Made by a program: the position numbers and the translations under genes. The notes below the pieces were generated by a model. The model was not told the DNA's origin, did no database searches, and worked only from the letters and a program-made list of their open reading frames with translations. DNA of 36,729 nucleotides from Oscillospiraceae bacterium (GTDB lineage: Bacteria > Bacillota > Clostridia > Oscillospirales > CAG-272), in assembly GCA_015063545.1 (NCBI GenBank), contig SVTX01000018.1:1-36729 (forward strand), read 5' to 3'. Numbering within the stretch: the first letter of the stretch is position 1; each line of letters opens with the position of its first letter. Positions 6,327-15,427 of the stretch are shown piece by piece.

Positions 6327-7668
6327 CGTCAAAATCCTCCGTATCGTATTGAGTAGCGTCCTGCGTTTCCGACGAGGTCAAAAAGAACACAGAACAAAGG
6401 TTTACTTTTTCGGCAACCTCTGTAAGTTGTTTACGAGTTACTGCCAAAATGTCTTTTTTGCGTTGTTCTACGGATATTGGCTTGTCTGTCAGTATTCTGT
6501 ATCTAAAGTCGGATAGAGAGAGCGCGGACACGGTATCGGTAACTTGATTAAGCCCGTTGACAATGCTCTTTTTGGCGCACTGTATCTCTTCGTCCGTAAT
6601 ATTGCCCCGTTTCATTTCTTCAATTTGTAGAAGGATGCTTTCCAAAGCGCGGTCTTTGTTTTCCGGCTTGATCCCGCAGGATATTATCAGCGCGCCGGTA
6701 CACATATCTATTCTTGAATCACAGTAATAGCACAGGCTGTTTTCCTCGCGCACTTTTACAAAGAGTTTTGATGCGGCGCTGCCGCCGAGTATTTCGTTGT
6801 AAAGAAGTATGGCCGCGCTGTCACGGTCTCCGATAACCGTACCGCAGGTAAGTCCGAGCTTAAGGATTCCCTGAGAGAGATTAAATTCTTCTTGCTTTTG
6901 TGAGAGAGTAACAGGAGAAACAGGACGTTTTTGCGCGGGTAGTATAGGAGTTCTTTCTCCTATGTCTTCAAACAGAGGACGCACAATTTCAGCCACACGC
7001 TCGGAAGTATGAGTTCCGACGTAATAAACGTCTATTGCCGAGTTCTTTAAAAAATATTCTCTGGCTGCTGTTATTTCTTCTCGCGTATAGTTTCGCAAAA
7101 GCTCTTCAGTGCCCTCTATATTGGTGCCTTCGATCTGGTCTCCAAACAGCATTTCACTACATCTGATTGAAGAATACGCCTTGGGAGAATTCAGACGGGC
7201 GCGAATATTGTCGATTGTGAATTCCCTCTCGCTTTCAACGTATTTTTTAGTGAGCAAGCCTTGGCTATCCAGAAGAGGGCAAGTCAGAATATCACGGACT
7301 ACCTTAAAGCTTTCTGCAATTAGGTCAAGATCCTTATGCTTTTGCGGAAGATATTTGTTGTCTATAGTATAGCATGACAGGCGAAAAACATGATTTGCTC
7401 CTATACGGTAATCCCGTGTGTAGAATGATGAATCGTAAAGATTATCCAAGTGTTTGCTGATGTGTGTGATGGTTGGGAAATTTTTACTTCCTCTGCATAT
7501 TACGGCAAACATCAACCGAATAAGAGGCGAGTTATATTTATCCATTGGGAGGGTGAAGAAAATATCCAGCCCGGATCTTTTATATTGGTCGGTGTTACAG
7601 TAATACAGATAAGAGCCGTGTGAAAGCTCTGTTTTATGTTCGTCGCAAAAGAAAAGTCCGTCTTTCAT
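6319..7668 (-). CDS. M16-family peptidase-like protein, YfmF type (non-catalytic partner)
   Basis: This 449-residue M16-fold protein lacks the HxxEH zinc motif at the expected N-terminal position. It keeps the second-half features of the family, such as RPVSPVTLSQKQEEFN and SLCYYCDSRID, a typical '(S/N)LCY' substrate-contact region. Such proteins form the inactive half of a heterodimeric M16 peptidase, as in mitochondrial processing peptidase or YmfF with YmfH. It is the first gene of the operon, directly behind a consensus promoter (7702-7730), and overlaps the catalytic partner by eight bases, which favours equal production of the two subunits. Confidence 0.85.
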   Translation of the reverse strand: MKDGLFFCDEHKTELSHGSYLYYCNTDQYKRSGLDIFFTLPMDKYNSPLIRLMFAVICRGSKNFPTITHISKHLDNLYDSSFYTRDYRIGANHVFRLSCYTIDNKYLPQKHKDLDLIAESFKVVRDILTCPLLDSQGLLTKKYVESEREFTIDNIRARLNSPKAYSSIRCSEMLFGDQIEGTNIEGTEELLRNYTREEITAAREYFLKNSAIDVYYVGTHTSERVAEIVRPLFEDIGERTPILPAQKRPVSPVTLSQKQEEFNLSQGILKLGLTCGTVIGDRDSAAILLYNEILGGSAASKLFVKVREENSLCYYCDSRIDMCTGALIISCGIKPENKDRALESILLQIEEMKRGNITDEEIQCAKKSIVNGLNQVTDTVSALSLSDFRYRILTDKPISVEQRKKDILAVTRKQLTEVAEKVNLCSVFFLTSSETQDATQYDTEDFDDE

Positions 7669-7701
7669 AAATTTTTCTCCCTTCTTTGATAATCAAATTA
7701 T

Positions 7702-7730
7702 ATTATACACCACTTAGCCCGTTTTTTCAA
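7702..7730 (-). promoter_or_regulatory. Sigma-A promoter of yfmF-yfmH-lgt-folD
   Basis: On the minus strand there is TTGAAA (7730-7725), a 17-base spacer and TATAAT (7707-7702). Transcription would start near 7695, about 27 bases upstream of the yfmF ATG. Confidence 0.8.
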
Positions 7731-7797
7731 GAGCTTTTTGCATCTTCTTTGATAAAAAGCCTTTTTGAGAATATTGAAATAAAGATATAAAAATAAC

Positions 7798-7826
7798 TTG
7801 TAATAACTCACCGTTTATGATATAAT
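7798..7826 (+). promoter_or_regulatory. Upstream promoter P1 of the histidine operon
   Basis: TTGTAA (7798-7803), a 17-base spacer and TATAAT (7821-7826). It lies about 80 bases upstream of the second promoter and would give a longer leader. Confidence 0.55.
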
Positions 7827-7879
7827 TATAAAGTATATTTCTGTTTTTCGGAAAATATAAAAAATTTTTAAAAATCCTA

Positions 7880-7908
7880 TTGACACAGTCAAATATTTGT
7901 AGTAAAAT
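7880..7908 (+). promoter_or_regulatory. Proximal promoter P2 of the histidine operon
   Basis: TTGACA (7880-7885), a 17-base spacer and TAAAAT (7903-7908). Expected start near 7915, giving a leader of about 47 bases. That is too short for a T-box. Confidence 0.8.
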
Positions 7909-7921
7909 ATGAGATATAACA

Positions 7922-7945
7922 CTTTAGCGTGCTAAAACACTAAAG
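7922..7945 (+). promoter_or_regulatory. Palindromic sequence in the his leader, possible operator
   Basis: TTTAGCGTGCTAAA (7923-7936) is a palindrome with a 2-base centre. CTTTAG (7922-7927) can alternatively pair with CTAAAG (7940-7945). It lies just after the P2 start and before GGAG (7951-7954). It could bind a repressor or form a small RNA hairpin; which of these is unknown. Confidence 0.4.
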
Positions 7946-7961
7946 CGAACGGAGATAACAC

Positions 7962-9017
7962 ATGAAAAACGTAAAGAACATTCCCGCAGGATCACGAGAT
8001 TTGATATACGAGGAAGCAATAGCTACAAGACAGATTGAAGATACTTTGCTTTCGCTTTTTTATAAGCTGGGTTACAAACCCGTGGCAACACCTGTGCTTG
8101 AGTATTATACCACTTTTAATCACGATAAAAACGACATAAAGGAAGAAAGCATATTCCGTTTTTCCGATATGGACGGTCGTACGCTTGTTTTGCGTCCTGA
8201 CAACACCTCGCCTGTAGCGCGCGTAGCGTTGTCTAAGCTCAAGGACGAGGAGCTTCCGCTTCTTCTCTGTTATTCTCAGGATGTATTCAGAAATCGCACG
8301 GCATTTCATGCAAAGCGTTCTCAGATGCTTCAGGCAGGAGTTGAAATAATCGGTGGAGATTCCAAGGAAGAAGATCTTCGCTGTATCTTCACAGCACTTG
8401 AATCACTCAAGGCAAGCGGAAACGGTGCGAAGCTTGAGATAGGACACGCGCTCTTTTTTGAAACTCTTGCTCTTGAATGCGGACTTGACGGTGATGACGT
8501 TGAAAATCTTCGCACATATATAGCGGCAAAGAATTCGGGAGAGTATCCCTTCACTACCGCGCTGAAAAACCCCAAGGCGGTTGAGCTTGCAGGAAAGCTT
8601 CAGCGCCTTTACGGAAGTTCTGACGTTATCAGTGAGGCTCGCATTCTTGCCGAGGGCAATCGAGGCGCATGTAGGATACTTGATGAAATAGAGAGAATAA
8701 TAAACATATTCACACAAGCGGGATATGGCGATATGCTTTTGGTGGATCTCGGAATCGTACAGAAGATAGAATATTATACCGGAATAGTTTTCCGTGGATA
8801 TGTTGACGGAATCGGCGAGGCGGTGCTTTCGGGAGGAAGATACGATAGCTTGCTTGAGGCTTTTGGTTCAGATATGTCTGCATGTGGCTTTGGTCTTAAT
8901 ATATCCGCATTGGCTGAGCTTTCGAGTTATTCTCTGCCCGAGACGCAAAAGCTTTCTTTTGCAAACGGCGTAGCGGATATAGTTGCCGCAGCAGATTACC
9001 TCAAAGAAGAAATTTAA
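7962..9017 (+). CDS. hisZ: ATP phosphoribosyltransferase regulatory subunit HisZ
   Basis: This 351-residue HisRS-like protein lacks tRNA-charging activity and forms a hetero-octamer with the short form of HisG, activating it and mediating feedback inhibition by histidine. Class II synthetase-like landmarks are visible: PAGSRDLIYEEA at the N-terminus, a motif-2-like region around LRPDNTSPVARV and CYSQDVFRNR, and motif 3 with GLGIVQ/DLGIV, YYTGIVFRGY and LSGGRYDSLLEAFG. The anticodon-binding domain is absent, which separates it from true HisRS. It is the first gene of the his operon, with GGAG seven bases before the ATG. The adjacent short HisG confirms the assignment. Confidence 0.93.
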   Translation: MKNVKNIPAGSRDLIYEEAIATRQIEDTLLSLFYKLGYKPVATPVLEYYTTFNHDKNDIKEESIFRFSDMDGRTLVLRPDNTSPVARVALSKLKDEELPLLLCYSQDVFRNRTAFHAKRSQMLQAGVEIIGGDSKEEDLRCIFTALESLKASGNGAKLEIGHALFFETLALECGLDGDDVENLRTYIAAKNSGEYPFTTALKNPKAVELAGKLQRLYGSSDVISEARILAEGNRGACRILDEIERIINIFTQAGYGDMLLVDLGIVQKIEYYTGIVFRGYVDGIGEAVLSGGRYDSLLEAFGSDMSACGFGLNISALAELSSYSLPETQKLSFANGVADIVAAADYLKEEI

Positions 9018-9029
9018 AGAAGGTGCTTT

Positions 9030-9674
9030 ATGATAAAATTAGCTCTTACAAAAGGCAGAATTGAAAAGAAGGCCATTGAAATACTCCGCTGTTGCGGTTA
9101 TGATATGAGTGACCTTGACGACAAAGGAAGAAAGCTTCTCTTTAACTGTCCGTCAAATAACGGAGACGATGACCTCCAGATAGTTCTTGCAAAGGCGGCA
9201 GACGTTATAACTTACGTTGAACATGGAACTTGTGACGTTGGATTTGTCGGCAGAGATACCATTATGGAAATGGGCGGAGATTTTTATGAGGTCATTGATC
9301 TCAACTTTGGTATTTGCAGGTTTGCTCTTGCAGGAATCAAGGACAAGGATTTTTACGCGGGATACGGACACAAAGTCATAGCTACAAAATATCCCAATGT
9401 AACGAAGAAATTTTTTGCGGCAAAGGATATTGACTGCGAGATCGTAAAGATAGAAGGATCTGTTGAGCTTGCTCCCATTCTCGGGCTTGCGGATGCTATC
9501 GTTGATATAGTCGAGACGGGCGCTACGCTCAAGGAAAACGGACTTGACGTTTATGAGGACGTGGCGTATATATCCGCAAGATGTATTGCGAACTCTGCGG
9601 CAATAAAACTTAAAAACTGTGAATTAAACAAATTCTTTAAAAAGATCGAGGCCGAGGTACAGGCTTCCAAGTAA
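9030..9674 (+). CDS. hisG: ATP phosphoribosyltransferase catalytic subunit HisG, short form
   Basis: This enzyme condenses ATP with PRPP in the committed step of histidine synthesis. At 214 residues it is the short form, which lacks the C-terminal histidine-binding domain and needs HisZ; hisZ lies 12 bases upstream. Motifs include LALTKGRIEKKA at the start, DVGFVGRDTI, GICRFALAG, IATKYPNVTKKFF, EGSVELAPILGLADAIVDIVETG (the PRPP-binding region) and TLKENGL. The bipartite substrate-binding fold of the family is complete. Confidence 0.95.
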   Translation: MIKLALTKGRIEKKAIEILRCCGYDMSDLDDKGRKLLFNCPSNNGDDDLQIVLAKAADVITYVEHGTCDVGFVGRDTIMEMGGDFYEVIDLNFGICRFALAGIKDKDFYAGYGHKVIATKYPNVTKKFFAAKDIDCEIVKIEGSVELAPILGLADAIVDIVETGATLKENGLDVYEDVAYISARCIANSAAIKLKNCELNKFFKKIEAEVQASK

Positions 9675-9692
9675 GAAAAAGGACATAGAACC

Positions 9693-10976
9693 ATGAAGAT
9701 ATACAGAACCGAACTTGGTGAGGAAAAACAACTTTTTGCGCTTCTTGATAAGCGCGCGGAATCTTCCTCTGCAGATATAACCGAAAAGGTACGCGATGTT
9801 ATAAATAACGTAAGGATCGGCGGTGATGCCGCGCTTCTTGATTATTGTGAGAAGTTTGATAGATGTCGCCCCACTTCCCTTGTCGTATCCGATGAGGATA
9901 TAAATGAAGCGGCTGCAAAGGCACCCGAAGAACTTTGGGAAATAATGCGAGAGGCTGCTGACAACATAAGAATTTATCACGAAAAGCAGCTTTCCGAGGG
10001 TTATGAATTTCACTCCAAGGGCAAAAAGCTTGGAAGAATCGTCCGTCCTCTTAAGAGGGTGGGCGTATATGTCCCCGGTGGCACTGCGGCATATCCTTCC
10101 ACTGTGCTTATGAACTGTATTCCCGCAAGAGTTGCGGGTGTTGAGGAGATAATCCTTGTCACTCCCCCGAAGGCTGACGGACTTAATCCTGTTATAGCGG
10201 CTGCGGCAAAAATAGCGGGAGTGGATAAGGTAATTTCAATTGGCGGCGCGCAGGCGGTCGCGGCTTTGGCTTACGGAACCGAATCTGTTCCTAAGGTAGA
10301 TAAGATAGTCGGACCCGGTAACATGTTCGTGGCGGAAGCAAAGCGACAGGTTTACGGAATAGTAAATATTGATATGATAGCAGGTCCTTCCGAGGTTTGT
10401 GTTGTGGCTGATGCTACTGCAAATGCCGATTACATAGCGGCTGACCTTCTCTCTCAGCTTGAGCACGACAGAGCCGCAAGCGCGGTGCTTGTAACTACTG
10501 ACGAGGGGCTGGCAAATAAAGTTGACAAGGCTATATATGAACAGCTTGCAAAGCTCAACCGTTGCGAGATAGCCTCAGTATCTCTGGAAAATTGGTCAGC
10601 TTGCGTTATTGCAAAGGATATAGAGGATGCGTTCCGCGTTGCTAACGTTATTGCTCCCGAGCATCTTGAAATTGCTACGGAAAATGCCGAGGACAATCTT
10701 TCACTTGTAGAAAATGCGGGAAGCATTTTTATAGGAGAATATTCTCCCGAACCGATGGGCGACTACTTTGCGGGAACGAATCACGTGCTTCCCACGTCGG
10801 GTACGGCAAGATTTTCTTCTCCTCTTTCAGTTGATGATTTTATAAAGAAAATGAGCTATCTGTCATACTCAAAAGACGCATTCCTTCGCGATGCTGACTC
10901 CGTTATAAAGTTTGCAGAGGTAGAAGGACTTGACGCTCATGCAAATTCTGTAAGAATAAGAATTGAAAAAAAGTAA
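9693..10976 (+). CDS. hisD: Histidinol dehydrogenase HisD
   Basis: This zinc-dependent NAD enzyme oxidises histidinol through the aldehyde to histidine, the last two steps of the pathway. The 427 residues are normal length. Signature regions are GGDAALLDYCEKFD, RPLKRVGVYVPGGTAAYPST, VDKIVGPGNMFVAEAK, DMIAGPSEVCVVAD, AADLLSQLEHD with the zinc-contact Gln/His, IAPEHLEI with the catalytic Glu/His pair, and NHVLPTSGTARF. It lies 18 bases after hisG. Confidence 0.96.
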   Translation: MKIYRTELGEEKQLFALLDKRAESSSADITEKVRDVINNVRIGGDAALLDYCEKFDRCRPTSLVVSDEDINEAAAKAPEELWEIMREAADNIRIYHEKQLSEGYEFHSKGKKLGRIVRPLKRVGVYVPGGTAAYPSTVLMNCIPARVAGVEEIILVTPPKADGLNPVIAAAAKIAGVDKVISIGGAQAVAALAYGTESVPKVDKIVGPGNMFVAEAKRQVYGIVNIDMIAGPSEVCVVADATANADYIAADLLSQLEHDRAASAVLVTTDEGLANKVDKAIYEQLAKLNRCEIASVSLENWSACVIAKDIEDAFRVANVIAPEHLEIATENAEDNLSLVENAGSIFIGEYSPEPMGDYFAGTNHVLPTSGTARFSSPLSVDDFIKKMSYLSYSKDAFLRDADSVIKFAEVEGLDAHANSVRIRIEKK

Positions 10977-10989
10977 GGTTAGATAAACA

Positions 10990-12024
10990 ATGAACTACGT
11001 TTCAAAAAAAATGATGGGCAAGGTTCCCTACGAGCCCATTCAGGGTGATTATAAAGTTCGCCTTGATGCAAATGAATCGCCATTTCCGGTCTCTAAGGAA
11101 ATAATTGAAAAATTTACGGAATGGCTTTCGGATAATTCCCTTAACAGATACCCGGACCCTTGTTGTAAGGCGCTTCGCGCGGCATTTGCAAAAAGATACG
11201 GTGTGGATGTGAATTGTGTTGTGGCGGGTAACGGTTCGGATGAGCTTATAAGTGTTATAATGACATCGCTGTTTGACAGCGGAGATTCACTTATTGTCGC
11301 TACACCGGAATTTTCCATGTATGCGTTTTACGCGGGACTTTCGGAAAACACCGTGTACTATACACAAAAGGGTGAAAATTACAATCTCGATTCCCTTCTT
11401 GAATTTGTCAAGGAAAAAGGCGCGAGAGCCGTTGTGTTCTCAAATCCCTGTAATCCTACGGGACAGGGCTTTGACAGAGCGTCGGTTTTAAGCTTTGTGG
11501 AGAAATGCCCTGCTCTTTGTATTGTTGACGAGGCATATATGGATTTTTGGAATCAGTCTATACTTGATATGTGTGACAGATATGAAAATCTCTTGGTGCT
11601 CCGCACGCTTTCAAAGGCATTTGGCGCGGCGGGACTTCGTCTCGGATTCGCGGTAGGACATAGAAGTCTTATAAATGCGCTTGATGTAGCGCGCTCACCT
11701 TATAACGTAAATTCACTTTCTCAACAAATGGGTAAGCTAATTCTTGAAAGTGATATAAATAACGGAGCATTTCTTGCCGCGCAGGCTCAGAAGCTTTCTG
11801 AGAGATTAGCGGGACTTCTTCCCGAAGCGAAAATATATCCCACATGTGCAAATCTTGTATATCTTGAACACAAAAATTCAAAACAGATATACGAGGGGCT
11901 TTTGGAGCGAGGTGTTGCGGTGAGATTTTTCTCTCCTGACAGACTTCGGATTACGGCTTCTACCGATGATGAGCTTGACGTGCTGTATTCGGCTATCTCG
12001 GATATTATGAAAGGCTTGGAGTAA
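10990..12024 (+). CDS. hisC: Histidinol-phosphate aminotransferase HisC
   Basis: This 344-residue class II PLP aminotransferase converts imidazole-acetol phosphate to histidinol phosphate with glutamate. Family marks are RLDANESPFPVS near the N-terminus, LNRYPDP, AGNGSDELI (phosphate contact), SNPCNPTGQG, VDEAYMDF and the PLP lysine Lys209 in TLSKAFGAAGLRLGF. The conserved Arg of LRITAST lies near the C-terminus. The ribosome site overlaps the hisD stop, and the stop lies three bases before hisB, so translation is coupled. Confidence 0.95.
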   Translation: MNYVSKKMMGKVPYEPIQGDYKVRLDANESPFPVSKEIIEKFTEWLSDNSLNRYPDPCCKALRAAFAKRYGVDVNCVVAGNGSDELISVIMTSLFDSGDSLIVATPEFSMYAFYAGLSENTVYYTQKGENYNLDSLLEFVKEKGARAVVFSNPCNPTGQGFDRASVLSFVEKCPALCIVDEAYMDFWNQSILDMCDRYENLLVLRTLSKAFGAAGLRLGFAVGHRSLINALDVARSPYNVNSLSQQMGKLILESDINNGAFLAAQAQKLSERLAGLLPEAKIYPTCANLVYLEHKNSKQIYEGLLERGVAVRFFSPDRLRITASTDDELDVLYSAISDIMKGLE

Positions 12025-12027
12025 ATT

Positions 12028-12618
12028 ATGAGAACATCAAATATTGTAAGAAATACAACAGAAACACAGATTGACCTTACACTTGCAATACTTTCGCAGG
12101 ACGATGCCGGCAGCTTTACCGGTACTACGAATATTGGATTTATGGATCACATGATGAATGCATTCTGTGTACACGGTCATTTCAGAATCGACCTTAAAAT
12201 GACGGGAGATCTTGAGGTTGACGACCATCACTCTGTAGAAGATCTCGGTATAGTGCTCGGACAGGCATTTGCGCAGGCTGTAGGTTCAAAATCAAGTATA
12301 AACCGTTTCGGTTGCTCGTATGTTCCTATGGACGATTCCCTGTCAAGATGTGTTATTGATATATCGGGACGGCCTTATCTTGTTTACAGTGCTCTTTACG
12401 ATTATCAGATGATCGGTGAGCTTGAGTCAGCTATCATTCGTGAATTTTTCTATGCGTTCGCTATGAATGCGGGAGTTACTCTCCACATAGAGAATTTTTA
12501 CGGCGAGAATGACCACCACAAGGCGGAATCTATATTTAAAGCATTTGCAAGAGCGCTTTCCGATGCATCAACACTTCGAGAAGGTGATATTCTCTCCACT
12601 AAAGGAACTCTCGGATAA
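12028..12618 (+). CDS. hisB: Imidazoleglycerol-phosphate dehydratase HisB, monofunctional
   Basis: This Mn-dependent dehydratase turns imidazole glycerol phosphate into imidazole acetol phosphate. At 196 residues it is the dehydratase alone, without the N-terminal histidinol-phosphatase of enterobacterial HisB. The metal-binding repeats are visible: GFMDHMMNAF, DDHHSVEDLG near residue 65 and NDHHKAESIFKAFARAL near the C-terminus. The dehydratase signature MDDSLSRCVIDISGRPYL is present. Its stop and the hisH start share one base (TAATG). Confidence 0.96.
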   Translation: MRTSNIVRNTTETQIDLTLAILSQDDAGSFTGTTNIGFMDHMMNAFCVHGHFRIDLKMTGDLEVDDHHSVEDLGIVLGQAFAQAVGSKSSINRFGCSYVPMDDSLSRCVIDISGRPYLVYSALYDYQMIGELESAIIREFFYAFAMNAGVTLHIENFYGENDHHKAESIFKAFARALSDASTLREGDILSTKGTLG

Positions 12619-13226
12619 TGATTACTGTAATTGACTACAAAATGGGAAATTTGCATTCTGTTATGAATGCATTAAGCTTTATCGGAGCCGATGCCATTGT
12701 ATCTTCGGATATTTCTGATCTCAGGCGCGCGGATAAGCTTATTCTCCCCGGTGTGGGAGCATTTCCGGACGCCATGGCGGCTCTTGAAGCATCCGGACTC
12801 AAAAATGAAATAATATCGGAGTGCCGTGACGGTAAGCCGCTTCTCGGAATTTGTCTTGGCATGCAGTTGCTTTTTGAGGAAAGTCTTGAATTTGGAGTGA
12901 CTAAAGGTCTCGGTCTTATTCCCGGCCGTGTTATTCCCATTGATGCAAAGGGACAGAAAATTCCTCATATGGGTTGGAACAGCCTTACGCATCACTGTGA
13001 GGATAAGCTGATAGACGGTGTTGAGAACGGTGAGTACGTATATTTTGTGCATTCATTCCGCGCAGACACTTCCGATGAATATATCGTTTCGTCATCTTTT
13101 TACGGTGAGAAGATTCCCGCCATCGTTAAAGCGGCGGATATGAACGTAAGAGGCGCACAATTTCATCCCGAAAAGAGCCATAATTCCGGGCTCACAATGT
13201 TTAAAAATTTTGCTGATATTAAGTAA
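12618..13226 (+). CDS. hisH: Imidazole glycerol phosphate synthase glutaminase subunit HisH
   Basis: This class I glutamine amidotransferase of 202 residues releases ammonia that tunnels to HisF. The catalytic triad is visible: Cys79 in GICLGMQ, and His183 and Glu185 in AQFHPEKS. The oxyanion strand is LPGVGAFPDAM. The start overlaps hisB by one base and is preceded by AAAGGA inside the hisB coding end. The partner hisF is two genes downstream, with hisA between. Confidence 0.95.
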   Translation: MITVIDYKMGNLHSVMNALSFIGADAIVSSDISDLRRADKLILPGVGAFPDAMAALEASGLKNEIISECRDGKPLLGICLGMQLLFEESLEFGVTKGLGLIPGRVIPIDAKGQKIPHMGWNSLTHHCEDKLIDGVENGEYVYFVHSFRADTSDEYIVSSSFYGEKIPAIVKAADMNVRGAQFHPEKSHNSGLTMFKNFADIK

Positions 13227-13241
13227 ATTCGGAGAAAAATC

Positions 13242-13961
13242 ATGATTATTTTCCCTGCTATTGATATGCTTGACGGAAACTGTGTCCGTCTCTATAAAGG
13301 TGAATATTCAAGCGCCGGCAAGGTCGCAGAAGATCCTATACTTACGGCGCAGAGATTTTGCGATGCGGGCGCGGAATATATACATATGGTCGATCTTGAC
13401 GGAGCGAAAAACGGAGAGGGCGCTATGAAAAACAGACGCGCAGTTTACGCCATTACAGAAAAGTTCGGTATTCCCGTAGAGCTTGGCGGCGGTATACGCA
13501 CCATGAAGGATATTGAAGAGGCAAACGCTTGCGGTGTCGCAAGAATGATACTCGGAAGCGCGGCGACAGATCTGTCTTTTCTCGCTAAGGCTGTTGATAA
13601 ATACGGCGACAAGATAGCTGTTGGGATAGACGCAAAAAACGGCTACGTTGCGACTGCGGGTTGGATTGAGGCAACAGGTCTCTATTATACGGATTTCGCG
13701 CGTGACGTTGAAAAAATAGGCGTAAAGACTATAATATTTACCGACATTGGTCGTGACGGCACGCTTGAAGGGCCAAATCTTGATATGCTCAAAACTCTCT
13801 CTGACACCGTTTCATGTGACATTACGGCATCGGGCGGAATTAAGGATATTAATGATATACGCGCAATAAAGGACATGGGACTTTACGGAGCTATTTGCGG
13901 AAAGTCGATATATGCGGGAACGCTTGATCTCTCCGAAGCAATAAAACTTTCGAAAGAATAA
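13242..13961 (+). CDS. hisA: ProFAR isomerase HisA
   Basis: This 239-residue TIM-barrel enzyme carries out the Amadori rearrangement of ProFAR to PRFAR. Key features are the catalytic aspartate in [15 protein letters not shown], phosphate-binding loops ELGGGIRT and [12 protein letters not shown], and the second aspartate in [13 protein letters not shown]. The internal half-barrel duplication typical of HisA/HisF is apparent. A close paralogue, hisF, follows 11 bases downstream. GGAG precedes the start. Confidence 0.95.
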   Translation: MIIFPAIDMLDGNCVRLYKGEYSSAGKVAEDPILTAQRFCDAGAEYIHMVDLDGAKNGEGAMKNRRAVYAITEKFGIPVELGGGIRTMKDIEEANACGVARMILGSAATDLSFLAKAVDKYGDKIAVGIDAKNGYVATAGWIEATGLYYTDFARDVEKIGVKTIIFTDIGRDGTLEGPNLDMLKTLSDTVSCDITASGGIKDINDIRAIKDMGLYGAICGKSIYAGTLDLSEAIKLSKE

Positions 13962-13972
13962 AGGAAAAATAT

Positions 13973-14743
13973 ATGCTTGCAAAAAGAATAATCCCCTGCC
14001 TTGACGTCAAGGACGGACGTGTGGTCAAGGGTGTGAATTTTGTCGGTCTGCGTGATGCGGGCGACATAGTTGACAACGCAAAATATTATAACAGTTGCGG
14101 CGCCGATGAGGTATGCTTTCTTGATATTACGGCAACTCACGAAGGAAGAAAGACCTTTGCGCTTCAAGTAGAGCGCGCGGCTAAAGAGTTGTTTATTCCC
14201 CTTACCGTCGGTGGCGGTATTGGCTCGGTTGAGGACTTCCGCACAATGCTTTTAGCGGGCGCGGACAAGGTATCCGTAAATTCCGCGGCGGTCAAAAACC
14301 CGAAGCTCGTATCTGACGCGGCGGAAAAATTCGGATCGCAATGTGTTGTAGTCGCTATTGATGCAAAGAGAGTTGACACGGATTCGGACGGAAACGGAAT
14401 ATTCCACGTTTTTGTCCACGGAGGGCGGATAGATACCGGAATTGACGTCTTTTCATGGGCTCGCGAAGTAGCAGACAGAGGCGCAGGCGAGATATTGCTC
14501 ACGTCAATGGATGCCGACGGCACTAAATGTGGATTTGACAATGAGCTTACAGGTAAGGTATCAAACATGCTTTCCATTCCCGTTATAGCGTCAGGTGGCG
14601 CGGGAGCTCCCTCTCACTTCCTTGATACGTTTAACGCGGGTGCGGATGCGGCGCTTGCCGCGACACTTTTCCATTTCAGACAGCTTGAAATACTTGACCT
14701 CAAGAGATATTTGAGAGATAATGGAGTGGAGGTAAGACTTTAA
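13973..14743 (+). CDS. hisF: Imidazole glycerol phosphate synthase cyclase subunit HisF
   Basis: This 256-residue TIM-barrel cyclase combines HisH-derived ammonia with PRFAR to yield imidazole glycerol phosphate and AICAR. Signatures are [19 protein letters not shown] with the catalytic Asp, [23 protein letters not shown] with the second Asp, [15 protein letters not shown] and [13 protein letters not shown]. Length and motif order are standard. Its stop overlaps the hisI start by one base (TAATG). Confidence 0.97.
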   Translation: MLAKRIIPCLDVKDGRVVKGVNFVGLRDAGDIVDNAKYYNSCGADEVCFLDITATHEGRKTFALQVERAAKELFIPLTVGGGIGSVEDFRTMLLAGADKVSVNSAAVKNPKLVSDAAEKFGSQCVVVAIDAKRVDTDSDGNGIFHVFVHGGRIDTGIDVFSWAREVADRGAGEILLTSMDADGTKCGFDNELTGKVSNMLSIPVIASGGAGAPSHFLDTFNAGADAALAATLFHFRQLEILDLKRYLRDNGVEVRL

Positions 14744-15081
14744 TGGATATAAAATTTTTGTTTCATAAGAGCGATCTTATTCCTGCCATAGTTCAGGATA
14801 AAAACAGCGGCGAGGTGCTTATGCTCGCGTATATGAACGAGGAATCGCTTCAAAAAACGCTTGATACGGGCAAGGCTACCTTCTGGAGCCGTTCGCGAAA
14901 CACACTTTGGTGCAAGGGCGAGACGTCGGGCAATTTCATGCTTGTTGACAGCATAAAATTTGACTGCGACTGTGATACGCTTCTCGTCTCGGTCACTCCC
15001 TGCGGCCCCGCGTGTCACACGGGACATACAACATGCTTTTTCAGAGAGCTTGACGAGAATACCGACAAAACCGTTATGTAA
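14743..15081 (+). CDS. hisI: Phosphoribosyl-AMP cyclohydrolase HisI
   Basis: This 112-residue zinc/magnesium enzyme opens the adenine ring of PR-AMP. Family motifs are [32 protein letters not shown], the Mg-binding DCDCDTLL and the zinc-binding [15 protein letters not shown]. It is a free-standing cyclohydrolase, with the pyrophosphohydrolase encoded separately by the next gene rather than fused as in enteric bacteria. GGAGG lies before the start within the end of hisF. Confidence 0.96.
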   Translation: MDIKFLFHKSDLIPAIVQDKNSGEVLMLAYMNEESLQKTLDTGKATFWSRSRNTLWCKGETSGNFMLVDSIKFDCDCDTLLVSVTPCGPACHTGHTTCFFRELDENTDKTVM

Positions 15082-15095
15082 TAAGGAGAAATAAA

Positions 15096-15422
15096 ATGAA
15101 CAATACACTTGAAAATCTTTACGCAGTAGTTATGGACAGAAAGAAAAATCCCCAGGAGGGATCTTACACCTGCTATCTTTTCGACAAGGGGCTTGATAAA
15201 ATACTCAAGAAGGTTGGCGAGGAATCTGCCGAGACCATAATTGCCGCCAAAAATGACAATCAGGAAGACCTTTGCGGTGAGGTCTGCGACCTTATCTATC
15301 ATCTTATGGTAATGTGCGCCGAGCGTGGACTTGATATCAAGGACGTGCTTTCTGAGCTTGACCGCAGAGCCGAGAAGATAGGTAATCTTAAGGTTATGAA
15401 AAACGTTGATAGGAATACGTAA
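15096..15422 (+). CDS. hisE: Phosphoribosyl-ATP pyrophosphohydrolase HisE
   Basis: This 108-residue all-alpha MazG-like enzyme removes pyrophosphate from PR-ATP. The metal-binding helices are clear: KKVGEESAETIIAAKN and DLCGEVCDLIYHLMVM, which give the EExxE and ExxD pattern. AAGGAG precedes the ATG. It is the last gene of the operon and is followed after five bases by a strong terminator. Confidence 0.95.
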   Translation: MNNTLENLYAVVMDRKKNPQEGSYTCYLFDKGLDKILKKVGEESAETIIAAKNDNQEDLCGEVCDLIYHLMVMCAERGLDIKDVLSELDRRAEKIGNLKVMKNVDRNT

Positions 15423-15427
15423 AAAAA

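Noticed and set aside
7909-7961. A T-box leader for the his operon
   Set aside because: The leader is too short, with no specifier loop, antiterminator consensus or terminator before hisZ.
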